Shown: piece after piece, positions 21,119 through 31,408 of the stretch | Layout of the letters: each line of letters begins with the position of its first letter | How positions within the stretch are numbered: the first letter of the stretch is position 1 | Origin: Fibrobacter sp. | GTDB taxonomy: Bacteria > Fibrobacterota > Fibrobacteria > Fibrobacterales > Fibrobacteraceae | Direction: 5' to 3' | DNA: 64,000 nt | NCBI GenBank assembly: GCA_016285835.1 | Contig: JAEERM010000003.1 | Span: 1 to 64,000 of the forward strand | The notes under the pieces: generated by a model | The model's database searches: none | What the model was told of the DNA's origin: nothing | Seen by the model: the letters and a program-made list of their open reading frames with translations, nothing else | Position numbers and translations under genes: made by a program

Positions 21119-21901
21119 TTAAAGTCCTCTTTCCAGGCGCGGGACGGTGAACGTCTTCGCGTCAAGCGGAATGTTGAACTTGATGTCGCCGAATTCAAGG
21201 AGCGTCTTGTGGTTGGTCTGCACGTTTTCCATGCTCATCTTGGCGATAGACCAGAATCCGTCCACTTGAACCACATTTTCGACCTTCAGCAAACGGTGCA
21301 GTTTGCCGAGCTTGTCGTAGTATTCCACCTTGGCGGCAATCAGGCAGTCCTTGCGAATCCAGGAAATTTTTTTCGAGAAGATTTCGTCGCTCTTCTTGGG
21401 TACGGATTCAACGACCCAGCAGTCTACGCCATCGACTTTTTCTTCGCGCACGAATGTATGCGTGTCTTCGTCGATATTGCGCTGGCCCACATCGTCGTAA
21501 GTGAAGTCGGAACCCATGAAGTAATCCGTCTTGGAGCTTTTTCCGCTAATGCGGCGCGTTTTTTTCATGGCGGGCAAGTAGAGCCACTTGTCGTCATCCT
21601 TGTTGATGTCGTCGTAATCGACCGTCAGGAATCCCGTGCCCTTCACGTCGTTGGGGTAGCGGAAGAACATAATCTGCTTGGTGTCCTTGCCCACGTCCAT
21701 CGCAAACGAGGTAATCTTGCGTTCGCGTTTGCTGCCGCTCTTGTTGATGAGAGTCATCGAAAGTTCGGAACTGCGGGTGTCGCCATCGGGGCGGTCATGT
21801 ACCTTCTGCACGATGTCACGGCCGGTTAAAGTTTCTGCGCTCACCATGGCGCTCAAGGCGATAATAATTGTCGCGGCTGTTTTTGTGAATTTCATATTCA
21901 T
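21119..21901 (-). CDS. Outer membrane lipoprotein-sorting protein (LolA-like)
   Basis: Signal peptide; [39 protein letters not shown]...[32 protein letters not shown] typical of MMPL-associated LolA-like proteins. Confidence 0.85.
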   Translation of the reverse strand: MNMKFTKTAATIIIALSAMVSAETLTGRDIVQKVHDRPDGDTRSSELSMTLINKSGSKRERKITSFAMDVGKDTKQIMFFRYPNDVKGTGFLTVDYDDINKDDDKWLYLPAMKKTRRISGKSSKTDYFMGSDFTYDDVGQRNIDEDTHTFVREEKVDGVDCWVVESVPKKSDEIFSKKISWIRKDCLIAAKVEYYDKLGKLHRLLKVENVVQVDGFWSIAKMSMENVQTNHKTLLEFGDIKFNIPLDAKTFTVPRLERGL

Positions 21902-21910
21902 AAATTTCTC

Positions 21911-24286
21911 CTATTTTCCAAAAATCTTGAATTTCTTGATTAAAAGCGGTGTCACGAACAGGTCGGCGAGCAATGCCGAGACAAGGCCCACGAACACCAC
22001 GAAGCCGAAGTTGAACATCTGCGTTGCGGCCGAGGTGGTAAAGCCCGCAAATGTCGCCACCATGATAATCGTCGTCATCACGAGGGCCGGGCCTGCCGTG
22101 CGGAATACGTTGAGAATCGATTCGCGGTAATCGTGGGTGCGGTCAAATTCCACATGCCCATGGTTGATAAAGTGAATCGTGTCGTCAACGGAAAGGCCGA
22201 TAATCATCGGAATGAGCGTCGCCGTCATCATGTCAAGCGGAATGTCCGTGAGCCCGAGGTAGCCGCCCACGAAAATACCCGGCGCAATGTTCGGAATCAT
22301 GCCGATAAGGCCCGTGCGGATGCTGCCGAAAACAATCATCAAAAGGACAGCCACGATGACCACAGAAATCAGGAACGAAGTCATTTGGCCTACTTCTAGG
22401 TACTGCTGCATGGCGGTGAATTGCGGCAAGTTACCCACGGCAGTCACCTTCGCGTCCGGATAAAGTTTGCGTGCGAAATTCTGCAAGTCCTCGATTTCCT
22501 TCTGGAGTTCGTTGGAGTTGTAGCTTGAAATTTCAATCATCAGGCGGAGCTTCCTGTAATCGTAATCCATCCAGTAGCTTGCTTCGCTGCCGCCCGCGTT
22601 TTCGTAGAGCAAAAGCAGCTGAGCGACTTCTTCTTCCGTTTCGGGAATTGCGTATTTTTCCTGACGGTTTTCGTTCAGCGTGCGGTCCAAATCCTTGACG
22701 ATGTCAAGAATCGAGGTGGAGCGCTTGGTGAGCGGGTACTTGCCGGCATGATCCTGCAACTGTTCCAACTTTTTCAGGTTCTCAACTTCCTTGGCCTTGT
22801 CGTTTGTACCAAAGTCAATCACCAAGTCGTAAGAGTAGAAGCTTCCGATTTCGGATTCTGCCACGTAGAGCATCTTGTTCACGTATTCGACCTTGCGGCC
22901 CATGGTGCGTTCTACGTCAAAGGCGGGTTCTATCTTGGTGAGCCCGAAAGCAGAAATTGCTGTCACGACGGCGAATACAATCGCAATCGGCTTGCCGTGC
23001 CCGAGAACGAACTTGCCGATAGAATCGAGAATGAGTCCCATGCGCGTGTCGCCGCGTTCAAGCACCTTGGCGTTCGGCTTCTTGTCTTTGCCGAAACTCA
23101 GGAGAATCGGCGAAACCGTCAGCGCCACGAGAAGGATGAACGTAATCGCAATCGACGAGAGAATGCCCACGGAACGAATCGGCTTGAGCATCACCGACAA
23201 GAAGCTGAGCAGCGCCACGATGGTGGTAAGGCCCGAGAACAGCACCGACCAGCCTGTTTCACGCATGGCGTAAAGTACCGATTCCTTGCGCTTTCCCGTA
23301 AGCATCATGTTCTTGCGGAAGAAAGAATTGATGTGAATGTTGTACGCAATCGAAACGGCGAAGGCCAAAATTACCGGAACCATGATGTTGGTCGCATCCA
23401 TGTAAAGCCCGAGATAACCCACCAAGCCGAAGGTCATAATGACGCCCGCAAAAGTCGTAATCAATGGCGAAACGATTCCGCGGAGCGAACGCGTTACCAG
23501 GAACATCACGACGATGGCGCAGAGAATGGTGATGATGAAAATGCGGCCCATTTCTTCGCCGATGTATTTCAGCTTCTGGAAACTCAGGTAGGGCATGCCC
23601 GTCGCGCGCGGGTGCAGCGGCGCATACTTTTCCTTCGCGATGATTTCAGCCGTTTCGCGGCCCGTCTGCATGTCGGGCGCTTCTGCCTTCACGCCCTTCG
23701 CTTCGCCTTCGGCCTTCCACACGGAATCTTCGGGGAAGGGGCGCAGCTTGATGTTGATGAAGGCCTGCTTGCGGTCGCTCGAAATCAGCTTCTTCGCCAG
23801 TTCCGGCTTGTCGGCCAGGCGCTTCTCGATTTCGGCAATGCCCGCCTCGTCTGTCGGAATTTCTTCGGGCACAATCTGCGTGATTTCCATGCCCTCTTCG
23901 GTGCCGAGCATGTATTCCAAATCGACAATCGAAGTTGCCTTGCCGTCGGAATACGAAAGACTATCGCGCAGTTCATTTGAGAGTTCGCGCAAAAGCTTCA
24001 GGTTGTCCGGCGTCAAGATGGAATGGTCGCTCTCGACCAGTACGCCCACGAAATAGTCGTTACCGAAAGTTTCCTTGAACTTGTCCGTTTCGACAAGCAT
24101 CGGGTCTCCCTCGATAAAGTAGCTGTCCCAAGACGCCTCGACGTAGATTTTTTTCATGCCCACAATCGAAACCGCGAGCAAAACGATAAACGCCACCAGC
24201 ATAATGGCGCGGTGATTGAGCAAAAATTCGCCAAAACGGCCGAACCGCTCGTTGATTCTTTCAATGTTAATCTTTGGAAGGCTCAT
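21911..24286 (-). CDS. MMPL/RND-family transporter
   Basis: 12-TM RND architecture; NIAPGIFVGGYLGLTDIPLDMMTATLIPMIIGLSVDDTIHFINH. Confidence 0.92.
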   Translation of the reverse strand: MSLPKINIERINERFGRFGEFLLNHRAIMLVAFIVLLAVSIVGMKKIYVEASWDSYFIEGDPMLVETDKFKETFGNDYFVGVLVESDHSILTPDNLKLLRELSNELRDSLSYSDGKATSIVDLEYMLGTEEGMEITQIVPEEIPTDEAGIAEIEKRLADKPELAKKLISSDRKQAFINIKLRPFPEDSVWKAEGEAKGVKAEAPDMQTGRETAEIIAKEKYAPLHPRATGMPYLSFQKLKYIGEEMGRIFIITILCAIVVMFLVTRSLRGIVSPLITTFAGVIMTFGLVGYLGLYMDATNIMVPVILAFAVSIAYNIHINSFFRKNMMLTGKRKESVLYAMRETGWSVLFSGLTTIVALLSFLSVMLKPIRSVGILSSIAITFILLVALTVSPILLSFGKDKKPNAKVLERGDTRMGLILDSIGKFVLGHGKPIAIVFAVVTAISAFGLTKIEPAFDVERTMGRKVEYVNKMLYVAESEIGSFYSYDLVIDFGTNDKAKEVENLKKLEQLQDHAGKYPLTKRSTSILDIVKDLDRTLNENRQEKYAIPETEEEVAQLLLLYENAGGSEASYWMDYDYRKLRLMIEISSYNSNELQKEIEDLQNFARKLYPDAKVTAVGNLPQFTAMQQYLEVGQMTSFLISVVIVAVLLMIVFGSIRTGLIGMIPNIAPGIFVGGYLGLTDIPLDMMTATLIPMIIGLSVDDTIHFINHGHVEFDRTHDYRESILNVFRTAGPALVMTTIIMVATFAGFTTSAATQMFNFGFVVFVGLVSALLADLFVTPLLIKKFKIFGK

Positions 24287-24447
24287 TGTATCCTCTCTTT
24301 TTTTGCAGAGCAAAAAGTAGAGATATGAGCCTAAAAAATCTACTCCAAATGGTTTTGTGCAAAACCGAACAGTTTTTAAATCCTTTCCAGATTATTTGCT
24401 GTCCATTTGGAGCGGTTTTTTGAGCGATTTTCGGCTACTTTTGGCGC

Positions 24448-24699
24448 ATGAAAAACGCTGATTTTGTTGACCATTTGAGCCTCGCCGAAATGGGCGAAAA
24501 TCGTTGCGGAACGGTTGCCCAAATTGAGGGCGATTCCCGCTTTATTTCAAGAATTGTTTCCATCGGGCTTACGCCGGGTTCCGCCTTTACGCTCCTCAAG
24601 AATGATGGGCGCTCGCCGGTGCTCGTTTTTTGTCGCGATACAGTTATCGCTGTCAATCATAAGGAAAGTTCACAGATTTTTGTCAAGGTGGAATCGTAA
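24448..24699 (+). CDS. feoA: FeoA-domain ferrous iron transport protein
   Basis: RFISRIVSIGLTPGSAFTLLKNDGRSPVLVFCRDTVIAV; directly upstream of feoB. Confidence 0.85.
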   Translation: MKNADFVDHLSLAEMGENRCGTVAQIEGDSRFISRIVSIGLTPGSAFTLLKNDGRSPVLVFCRDTVIAVNHKESSQIFVKVES

Positions 24700-24701
24700 A
24701 A

Positions 24702-26735
24702 ATGAGCGAAATCAAGACTATTGCTTTGCTCGGACAGCCTAATTCTGGTAAATCGACGCTTTTTAACAACCTTACAGGGCTTCATCAGCGCGTGGGCAAC
24801 TGGCCCGGAAAAACGGTGGAACAGGCCGAAGGTTCTTTCGTTTTCGATGGTGTTACATACAAGGTTGTTGACCTTCCGGGGAGTTACGGGCTTTCGGCAA
24901 ACTCCGAAGAAGAAGTTGTCACCCGCGACTATATTCAAAGCGGCAAGGCGGACCTTGTGTGCATTCTGGTGGACGCTTCGCAGTTGGAACGCAGCCTTTA
25001 CATGTTGGCTGATTTTGTCGGCATTCGCATGCCTGTGATGCTAGTGCTCAACATGATGGATGTAGCCGAAGCGGCGGGCAAGAAGATAGATGCTGCTGCT
25101 ATTGAAAAGCTCCTCGGCATTCCTGTTATCGGCTTCAGCGCCGCAGAAACAAAGCGTTATCCTGAATTTTTCAAGAAAATGGTTTCGGCCATCAAGACTC
25201 CTGTTTGCCTTGATAGTGGGAGTTTACGTGATGAACTCGTTGGCGATAAAACAGAAGATCTTATAAGCCGCATTGAAGTGGCCTTGGGTGACTTTGAATA
25301 CGGCGTATGCGAAAAAATCTGGATTGCGGAAAAACTTCTCGAAAAAGACAAGCTCGTTTGCGGCATCGTGAATGAAATGCTTCCGTTCGCCCGTAAAAAT
25401 GCGATTGACGCGATTCTCGATAGCGAAGAAGGGCGTGACGGCGGTATTCTCACCGGCGAAGCTAAGTACCGCTGGGTCTCAAAAATTGTACGCGAATCGG
25501 CGACGCCCAAGTCCATCGAGAAGGTCTTTAGCAAGTGGGACCGCATCGCGACGCACCATATCAAGGGCAAGTTCTTTGCATTCGGAATCATGGTTGTCTC
25601 GCTGATTGCGTGCATGATACTTGCGTTCCCTGGCATGGGAATCGGTTTTGGAATGCAGCCTGTATTGCAGTCGCTCGTAGAACGTGTTGGCGGCGCACTT
25701 GGCGTCTGGCCCGTGGTGATTTCGTTCATCAATCTGGTGCTCGTCGGTGGAACTTGCATCACGATTTGTATGACGAGCTTTATTTTCTCCATTATTTTCG
25801 TGTTCCGCATCCTCGAAGAAATCGGCTATATGGCGCGTTTTTCGTATGCGTTCGATAGTTGGCTTTCGCGCCTCGGTTTGCAGGGCAAGGCGATTATGCC
25901 GCTGTTCTCTGGAATTGGTTGTACGGCGGGGGCAGTTTGCGGTACGCGCGTGCTCGATACTCGCGGGCAACGCTTGCTTGCGCTTGTTTTGTTGTGGGCC
26001 ATTCCGTGCGGGAGCAAGGTGGCTGTGGTGCTGTTCCTTGCATCAACTTTCTTCGGGTCGGCGGCTCCGCTGTTCGGCATCGGTTACGTGGCATTGATTT
26101 TTGCGAGTTTCTACCTGTCTTCACGTCTGTTCGGCAAAAAACTTGTCCCGCAGAATGAACGCGTGGGCATGATTATGGAACTTCCGCCGTATCACAAGCC
26201 GCATTGGAAGATGATTGCCGCGATGGTCGGGCGCAGCACCTGGGGCATTTTCAAGAAGGCCTTGAAGATGATCCTGATGGTGGCCGCACTTTTCTGGGCG
26301 CTCTCTTACGCGGGCGATGGGAATGTAGAAAATACGCTCCTGTACAAAATTGGCAATGCGATTGAGCCTGTCACGATGTTCTTCGGAATGCGCTGGGAGC
26401 TGTTCGTCTCTTATCTGGGTGGCATGTTCAGCAAGGAAGCATCGCTCGGTATCATGAGTACGCTCTTCAACCACACCGGCGAGGCTTTCTCGCTTGTGAC
26501 CCGCGTGGCGGCAAGTGAAAACCTGGGCGAGGCTCTTGCGAATACCATCACCAAGCCCGAAGCGCTCGCGTTCCTGTTTGCATCGATGTTCAACGTACCT
26601 TGCGTACTTGCGATGGGCACTACCTACCGCGAGGCTGGTTCAATCAAGTGGCTCTGCACGATTATGGGCTATTATGTGGCACTTTCGCTCGGGCTCGCCT
26701 TTATCGGCTACCACATCGGATTGCTGATTTTCTAA
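24702..26735 (+). CDS. feoB: FeoB ferrous iron transporter
   Basis: LLGQPNSGKSTLFNNLTG, VDLPGSYGL, NMMDVAE; GIGCTAGAVCGTR; SKEASLGIM. Confidence 0.95.
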   Translation: MSEIKTIALLGQPNSGKSTLFNNLTGLHQRVGNWPGKTVEQAEGSFVFDGVTYKVVDLPGSYGLSANSEEEVVTRDYIQSGKADLVCILVDASQLERSLYMLADFVGIRMPVMLVLNMMDVAEAAGKKIDAAAIEKLLGIPVIGFSAAETKRYPEFFKKMVSAIKTPVCLDSGSLRDELVGDKTEDLISRIEVALGDFEYGVCEKIWIAEKLLEKDKLVCGIVNEMLPFARKNAIDAILDSEEGRDGGILTGEAKYRWVSKIVRESATPKSIEKVFSKWDRIATHHIKGKFFAFGIMVVSLIACMILAFPGMGIGFGMQPVLQSLVERVGGALGVWPVVISFINLVLVGGTCITICMTSFIFSIIFVFRILEEIGYMARFSYAFDSWLSRLGLQGKAIMPLFSGIGCTAGAVCGTRVLDTRGQRLLALVLLWAIPCGSKVAVVLFLASTFFGSAAPLFGIGYVALIFASFYLSSRLFGKKLVPQNERVGMIMELPPYHKPHWKMIAAMVGRSTWGIFKKALKMILMVAALFWALSYAGDGNVENTLLYKIGNAIEPVTMFFGMRWELFVSYLGGMFSKEASLGIMSTLFNHTGEAFSLVTRVAASENLGEALANTITKPEALAFLFASMFNVPCVLAMGTTYREAGSIKWLCTIMGYYVALSLGLAFIGYHIGLLIF

Positions 26736-26743
26736 GTGAAATT

Positions 26744-27532
26744 TTATAGCGCGCTGTCGAGCACCATCATGAGCGTGAAGCCCACGGCGAAAAGGATGGT
26801 GCCGGCATCAAAGTGCTCGCCTTCGCTGACTTCGGGGAGCATTTCTTCCACAACCACGTAAATCATGGCGCCCGCCGCAAGCGAGAGCAGGTAGGGCATG
26901 AACGGTGAAAGCGCTTCGGCGGCAAGCAGCGTGATCAAAGCACCTACGGGTTCTACAGCTCCGGAGAGCGCTCCCAAGGCGAAAGCCTTTTTGCGGGAAG
27001 CTCCTTCGGCCCGGAGCGGGAGCGAAACAACGGCTCCTTCGGGGAAGTTCTGAATGGCAATACCTATCGCAAGAGCAAACGCGCCTGACAGCGTGATGGC
27101 GACATTCCCCGAAAGCCAGCCTGCGAAAACGATACCGACAGCCATGCCCTCGGGCAAGTTGTGCAAAGTTACCGCCAGCGTGAGCATGGTCGTGCGCTTG
27201 AGTTTCGCCTTGGGGCCTTCTGGCGTGGCGCTACCCAAATGCAAGTGCGGTGTTATTTTGTCTAAAATGTACAGGAACAGGATGCCGGCCCAGAATCCGA
27301 CCGTCGCCGGGATGAATGCCAATTTCCCCATCGATTCACTGGCGCTTATCGCAGGCAAAAGCAAGCTCCAAACGGAGGCTGCCACCATGACGCCTGCCGC
27401 AAACGACAATAGGCCGCGTTTGAGGTTTTGCCCCATCTGCTTCTTCATAAAGAAGACGCAGGCGGCCCCGAGAACCGTCCCTAAGAACGGAATGGCAAGA
27501 CCTTGGGCAATTTGTACAATTGGCTCGTTCAT
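26744..27532 (-). CDS. ZIP-family metal transporter
   Basis: LAVTLHNLPEGMAVGIVFAG; AIGIAIQNFPEGAVVSLPLR; VVEEMLPE. Confidence 0.92.
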   Translation of the reverse strand: MNEPIVQIAQGLAIPFLGTVLGAACVFFMKKQMGQNLKRGLLSFAAGVMVAASVWSLLLPAISASESMGKLAFIPATVGFWAGILFLYILDKITPHLHLGSATPEGPKAKLKRTTMLTLAVTLHNLPEGMAVGIVFAGWLSGNVAITLSGAFALAIGIAIQNFPEGAVVSLPLRAEGASRKKAFALGALSGAVEPVGALITLLAAEALSPFMPYLLSLAAGAMIYVVVEEMLPEVSEGEHFDAGTILFAVGFTLMMVLDSAL

Positions 27533-27604
27533 ACTTAAATTATAGTATTAAAACGCAGTTGAAACAAAAAGTATAAATCGAAAATTGTCACACATAAAAA
27601 AATT

Positions 27605-28129
27605 CTACATCTTTCGATATTTCAAAGAAGATATAATTTTTTTGCAAACGGTTTCATCTACCCGAGTTGAATCGTATGTAAACCAAAATTTTGTTGAATG
27701 GCAATCTACAACTTTTTCTTGACATTCAGAAGATAGTTTTATATTATACATAAAGACTTTTTCTTTTTTAAAGGAATCTCCACTAAAAAAGCCTCTATTT
27801 CTTATTCCAACCAAATAAAAAGAATCAAGTTTACTCATTTGCCTGTTGATATTTTCAAAAAGATCATAATTTGAATGAAACCCGTATCCTAGACGCAAAA
27901 TTTTATTATTCAAAGAATCATAAAAAGAATAAGCGACCATTTCATCCATAAAAGAGCCATCTTTTCTTACAGAAATGCTTTGGGGAACTTGAATTTCAAA
28001 CAAATCCCCATCATTATTTAATGAATCTATAAAAACATGTTCATAAGATGACCGGTTGTCCGACAAATCATTTCCACAACACGCTAAAAACAAAAGGTTA
28101 ACCACCATTATACGGGTCAGAATTTTCAT
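27605..28129 (-). CDS. Hypothetical lipoprotein
   Basis: Start MKILTRIMVVNLLFLACCGND at 28129 (lipobox). Confidence 0.6.
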   Translation of the reverse strand: MKILTRIMVVNLLFLACCGNDLSDNRSSYEHVFIDSLNNDGDLFEIQVPQSISVRKDGSFMDEMVAYSFYDSLNNKILRLGYGFHSNYDLFENINRQMSKLDSFYLVGIRNRGFFSGDSFKKEKVFMYNIKLSSECQEKVVDCHSTKFWFTYDSTRVDETVCKKIISSLKYRKM

Positions 28130-28283
28130 ATGTATTCCTTTTTTTGTGTAAATCAGACCGCTAACGGAGTAAAGTAGTTTTTTTAGACAACTACGACCAG
28201 CGTTAATTATATGAACATACTTTTTTGCATCTTCGACTGAAATATAATTTTTTAACAGAATCAGCATTTGTATGAAGACGTTT

Positions 28284-28373
28284 TGCGTTAGGGATAGTGA
28301 CCCGTAAGGGCCGAGACTACAGGCTCGGTGAGCGAAGCGAGTGTAGCCCGACCCACGTCAGTGGGAAACGCCC
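28284..28373. repeat. Modular hairpin intergenic repeat, copy 1
   Basis: TGCGTTAGGGATAGTGACCCGTAAGGGCCGAGACTACAGGCTCGGTGAGCGAAGCGAGTGTAGCCCGACCCACGTCAGTGGGAAACGCCC, aligns to minus strand of 49546-49703. Confidence 0.85.
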
Positions 28374-28377
28374 TGCT

Positions 28378-30729
28378 TTATCGTCCTTTTCCGTATGGTT
28401 TTGTGAGGTACACAAGTGCCGTGGTGAGCGTGTAGTCGGCGATGAGGGCGGCACCAAGGCCCACGATGGAAAGCAGGCCCACGTTGTGGAGCGCGCCCAT
28501 GGGGCTGAAGATGAACACGAAGAACATCGCGCAAAGAATGAAGGTGGTCATGCCCATGGTCTTCCCGATTTCGCGGTAAGAGAGCAGTAGCGCGTGCCTG
28601 TAGCTGCCCGTGCGCTCGAATCCGTATTTGATGTGGTTGTTCATGTGGATGGTGTCGTCGACGGCGATGCCCAAAATCATAGGCATCACGAGCATGGTGA
28701 TCATGTCGAGCGGCATGCCCGAATAGCCCATGACGCCACCAATTAGGAGTACTGGCGCGACGTTCGGAATCATCCCGATAAGGCCAGCCTTGATGCTCCC
28801 GAACGCAAGAATCATCATGATGGCGATAATTACGAATGAGCCGCCGAACGAACGCAATAGCCCGCCAACGAGTTTGCCGTTCATCTCGGCGTAGTTCACG
28901 ACTTCGCCTACGACGGAAACTTTCGCGTCGGGGAAAATCTGTGCACCGTAGCTTTTTGCCGAATCCAGGTCTTCTACGATTTTGTTCGCGTCATAGCCCG
29001 CAAGTTCTATGTGGATGTAAGTCATCTTGTAATTTTCGTCCATGCGTTCAAAGAGTGCGTCCGGGTCCGAAATCTCGTACAGGAACAGCAGCTGTGTGAG
29101 CATGTCCTGCGCGTCGGGAATCTTGTAATACTCGATATTGTCGGCGTTCAGCGTGCGGTTCATCTCTTTCACGAGGCGAGTCACCGATTGTACGCGTGGC
29201 TTGTCGCCCGAAATCTTGGTGAGCTGGAGCGTGCCGAGTTTTTGTTCCAGTTGCTCGATGCGCTTCATGTTGGCAGGGTCCTTGAGCGCATCGTCGTTCT
29301 CGAATTCCACCATCACGTTGAAATCGTAGAGGCTCCCGATTTTGCCGCTGAGCATGTCTTTAAGCCGCACCACAAAAGGAATCTTTTCACCCATGGTCTC
29401 GGTGTAATCCATGTTCACGTCAATATGCATCATGCCCGGAACTTGCAACAGCATGATTGCTGCCGAAACGGCCGCGACAATACCGCTGTGCCTGCAAACT
29501 TTGCGCCCGAAAAATTCAAAGAGAATGTCTGCCTTGGTGGCTCCTGCCGATTTTATCTGCGTCGGGTCCGGTTTCGCATTCTTGCCGAAGCTCATGAGAA
29601 TCGGAATCAGGATGATGACGTACAAATAAACCATCGTGACAATGCCCGCCGAAATCCCGCCAATCCAGCGAATAGGGCGAATGCCCGCGAACAGGAACGA
29701 AATCAGCGATGCAACCGTGGTGATGACCGTAAAGAGAATGGGCCAGCCCGTTTCTTCGACGGCGCAAATCACGGATTCGCGGCGGTTGCCCGTGCGCCTA
29801 AAATGCATGCGGAACGAATTGATGTAGTGGATGGAATAGCCCACCGAAAGTGCCATGCCCAAAAGCACCGGAAGCGCGACCATGCTCTCGTCGCCGATAA
29901 TGCCGAGCCAGGCGTTAATGCCGAGTACCGAAGCGATGCCTCCGACCGTTGCAATCGCGGGCACCACCACGCCACGGAACGAACGCACAAATAAAATGAG
30001 GCATACGAGCATCACCATGAATCCGATGCCGATGCGTATGGCGCATTCACGCGAAATGACTTCGTTTTCTTCCATCTCGGTGTAGCTCATGCCCGTCGGG
30101 AGCATCTCGAACTTGTCGCTTTTGAATTCGTCGGAATAGATGACTTCGCGGGCGAAAGGCGCAATGCTGTCTTTGCCGAAATCAACTCCTCCCTCGTAGG
30201 ATTTTAGCGAGAGGATAACCCAAGTTTCCTTCGCGTCGTCCGAGACAATATTGTTCACGAGCGATTCGCGGGAAAGAATCAGCCGTTTTTTCGTTTCAAG
30301 TTCCTGCGGGTTCTCGGGAATACCGCTCTCGAACGGATCGATGACTTCAAAACCTTCGTCATTGGCGACTGGAATCGACAAATTGTGCGTCAGCGAAACC
30401 ACGCGGTCAGCGTAAGGTACTTCGTTTTCGAGTCTGCGCGAAAGTTTGTCAATCGCCTGCAAAACCTCCGGCGCAAACACGTCGTCGGCACGCACCATCA
30501 CCATATAGCCATCGTCGCTGCCGAATTTTTCGTTAAAGTGCGCCTGGTCAATCTTTACCTTGTCCCAGTCGTCAAACCATTCCTCTTCGCTGCTCGTCAT
30601 CTGCAGATGCGGCAAACCGAGACACGCCAAAACCGTCACAACAACTGTCGCCAGCAATATCAGCCAGCGAAACTTGACCTGAAAATGCCCCAACCGGGCA
30701 AAAACCTTGTTGACACGAGAAACTTGCAT
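28378..30729 (-). CDS. MMPL/RND-family transporter (second copy)
   Basis: NVAPVLLIGGVMGYSGMPLDMITMLVMPMILGIAVDDTIHMNNH; same architecture as 21911-24286. Confidence 0.92.
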   Translation of the reverse strand: MQVSRVNKVFARLGHFQVKFRWLILLATVVVTVLACLGLPHLQMTSSEEEWFDDWDKVKIDQAHFNEKFGSDDGYMVMVRADDVFAPEVLQAIDKLSRRLENEVPYADRVVSLTHNLSIPVANDEGFEVIDPFESGIPENPQELETKKRLILSRESLVNNIVSDDAKETWVILSLKSYEGGVDFGKDSIAPFAREVIYSDEFKSDKFEMLPTGMSYTEMEENEVISRECAIRIGIGFMVMLVCLILFVRSFRGVVVPAIATVGGIASVLGINAWLGIIGDESMVALPVLLGMALSVGYSIHYINSFRMHFRRTGNRRESVICAVEETGWPILFTVITTVASLISFLFAGIRPIRWIGGISAGIVTMVYLYVIILIPILMSFGKNAKPDPTQIKSAGATKADILFEFFGRKVCRHSGIVAAVSAAIMLLQVPGMMHIDVNMDYTETMGEKIPFVVRLKDMLSGKIGSLYDFNVMVEFENDDALKDPANMKRIEQLEQKLGTLQLTKISGDKPRVQSVTRLVKEMNRTLNADNIEYYKIPDAQDMLTQLLFLYEISDPDALFERMDENYKMTYIHIELAGYDANKIVEDLDSAKSYGAQIFPDAKVSVVGEVVNYAEMNGKLVGGLLRSFGGSFVIIAIMMILAFGSIKAGLIGMIPNVAPVLLIGGVMGYSGMPLDMITMLVMPMILGIAVDDTIHMNNHIKYGFERTGSYRHALLLSYREIGKTMGMTTFILCAMFFVFIFSPMGALHNVGLLSIVGLGAALIADYTLTTALVYLTKPYGKGR

Positions 30730-30840
30730 AAAACATCCCATTAATAATTTCTCGCGAAAAATAGCGTTTCAATGCCTTTTTTTCTACTCCAAATGGACGG
30801 AGATAGAAAAGGGGAGCGAAAATTCTTGCAGCGTAATTAA

Positions 30841-30872
30841 AAGCCCCAACGGGGTTGATTCCGTCGGGGCTT
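30841..30872 (-). terminator. Rho-independent terminator after flavodoxin
   Basis: Minus strand AAGCCCCGACGGAATCAACCCCGTTGGGGCTTTTAATT. Confidence 0.8.
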
Positions 30873-30910
30873 GATTCAAAACAACAACACAATAAAAGAG
30901 GACAGATGTT

Positions 30911-31339
30911 TTAGGCGGTGGCGAGCGTTTTGCCGAGTTCCTGGCAGGAGGCTTTGCCTGCGTCATCGGGGGTGTTCTCGATGGCGAGCGGTTCTGCTAC
31001 AAGTACGAGACCGGCGGCTTCGGCATCGGCCTTCCACGGATTCATCCATTCGCCGCCACCCCAGCCGTAAGAGCCGAACAGGGCGACTTTCTTGCCGGCA
31101 AGGGACGGCTTGACTGCATCGTAAAACGGCTGGAATTCGGAATCTTCGAGCTCTTCGGCGCCCATGGCGGGGCAACCCAGCGCGTAGCGACCGTATTCGC
31201 TCAGTTTTTCCTGCGAAAAATTAGAAACGTCAAAAACATCGGCTTCGGCGCCGGCTGCCTTGGCTCCTTCAGCGACGTATTTTGCCATCATTTCGGTGTT
31301 TCCTGTTCCGCTCCAATAAATGACTGCGATTTTTTCCAT
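30911..31339 (-). CDS. Flavodoxin
   Basis: KIAVIYWSGTGNTEMMAKYVAEGAKAAGAEADVFDVSNF...VALFGSYGWGGGEWM. Confidence 0.95.
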   Translation of the reverse strand: MEKIAVIYWSGTGNTEMMAKYVAEGAKAAGAEADVFDVSNFSQEKLSEYGRYALGCPAMGAEELEDSEFQPFYDAVKPSLAGKKVALFGSYGWGGGEWMNPWKADAEAAGLVLVAEPLAIENTPDDAGKASCQELGKTLATA

Positions 31340-31371
31340 TATGATTCTCCTATGTTATTACGTTAAATTTC

Positions 31372-31408
31372 TGAGATTGCTTCGCTATGCAGCGTTCCGC
31401 TCGGGCTG
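31372..31408. repeat. TCATTGCGAG-family repeat overlapping DUF3793 gene 3' end
   Basis: GAGATTGCTTCGCTATGCAGCGTTCCGCTCGGGCTGACG; contributes C-terminal residues QPERNAA. Confidence 0.7.

Noticed and set aside
22748-23980. 410-aa ORF antisense to MMPL transporter
   Set aside because: His/Arg/Asn-rich shadow composition, no domain
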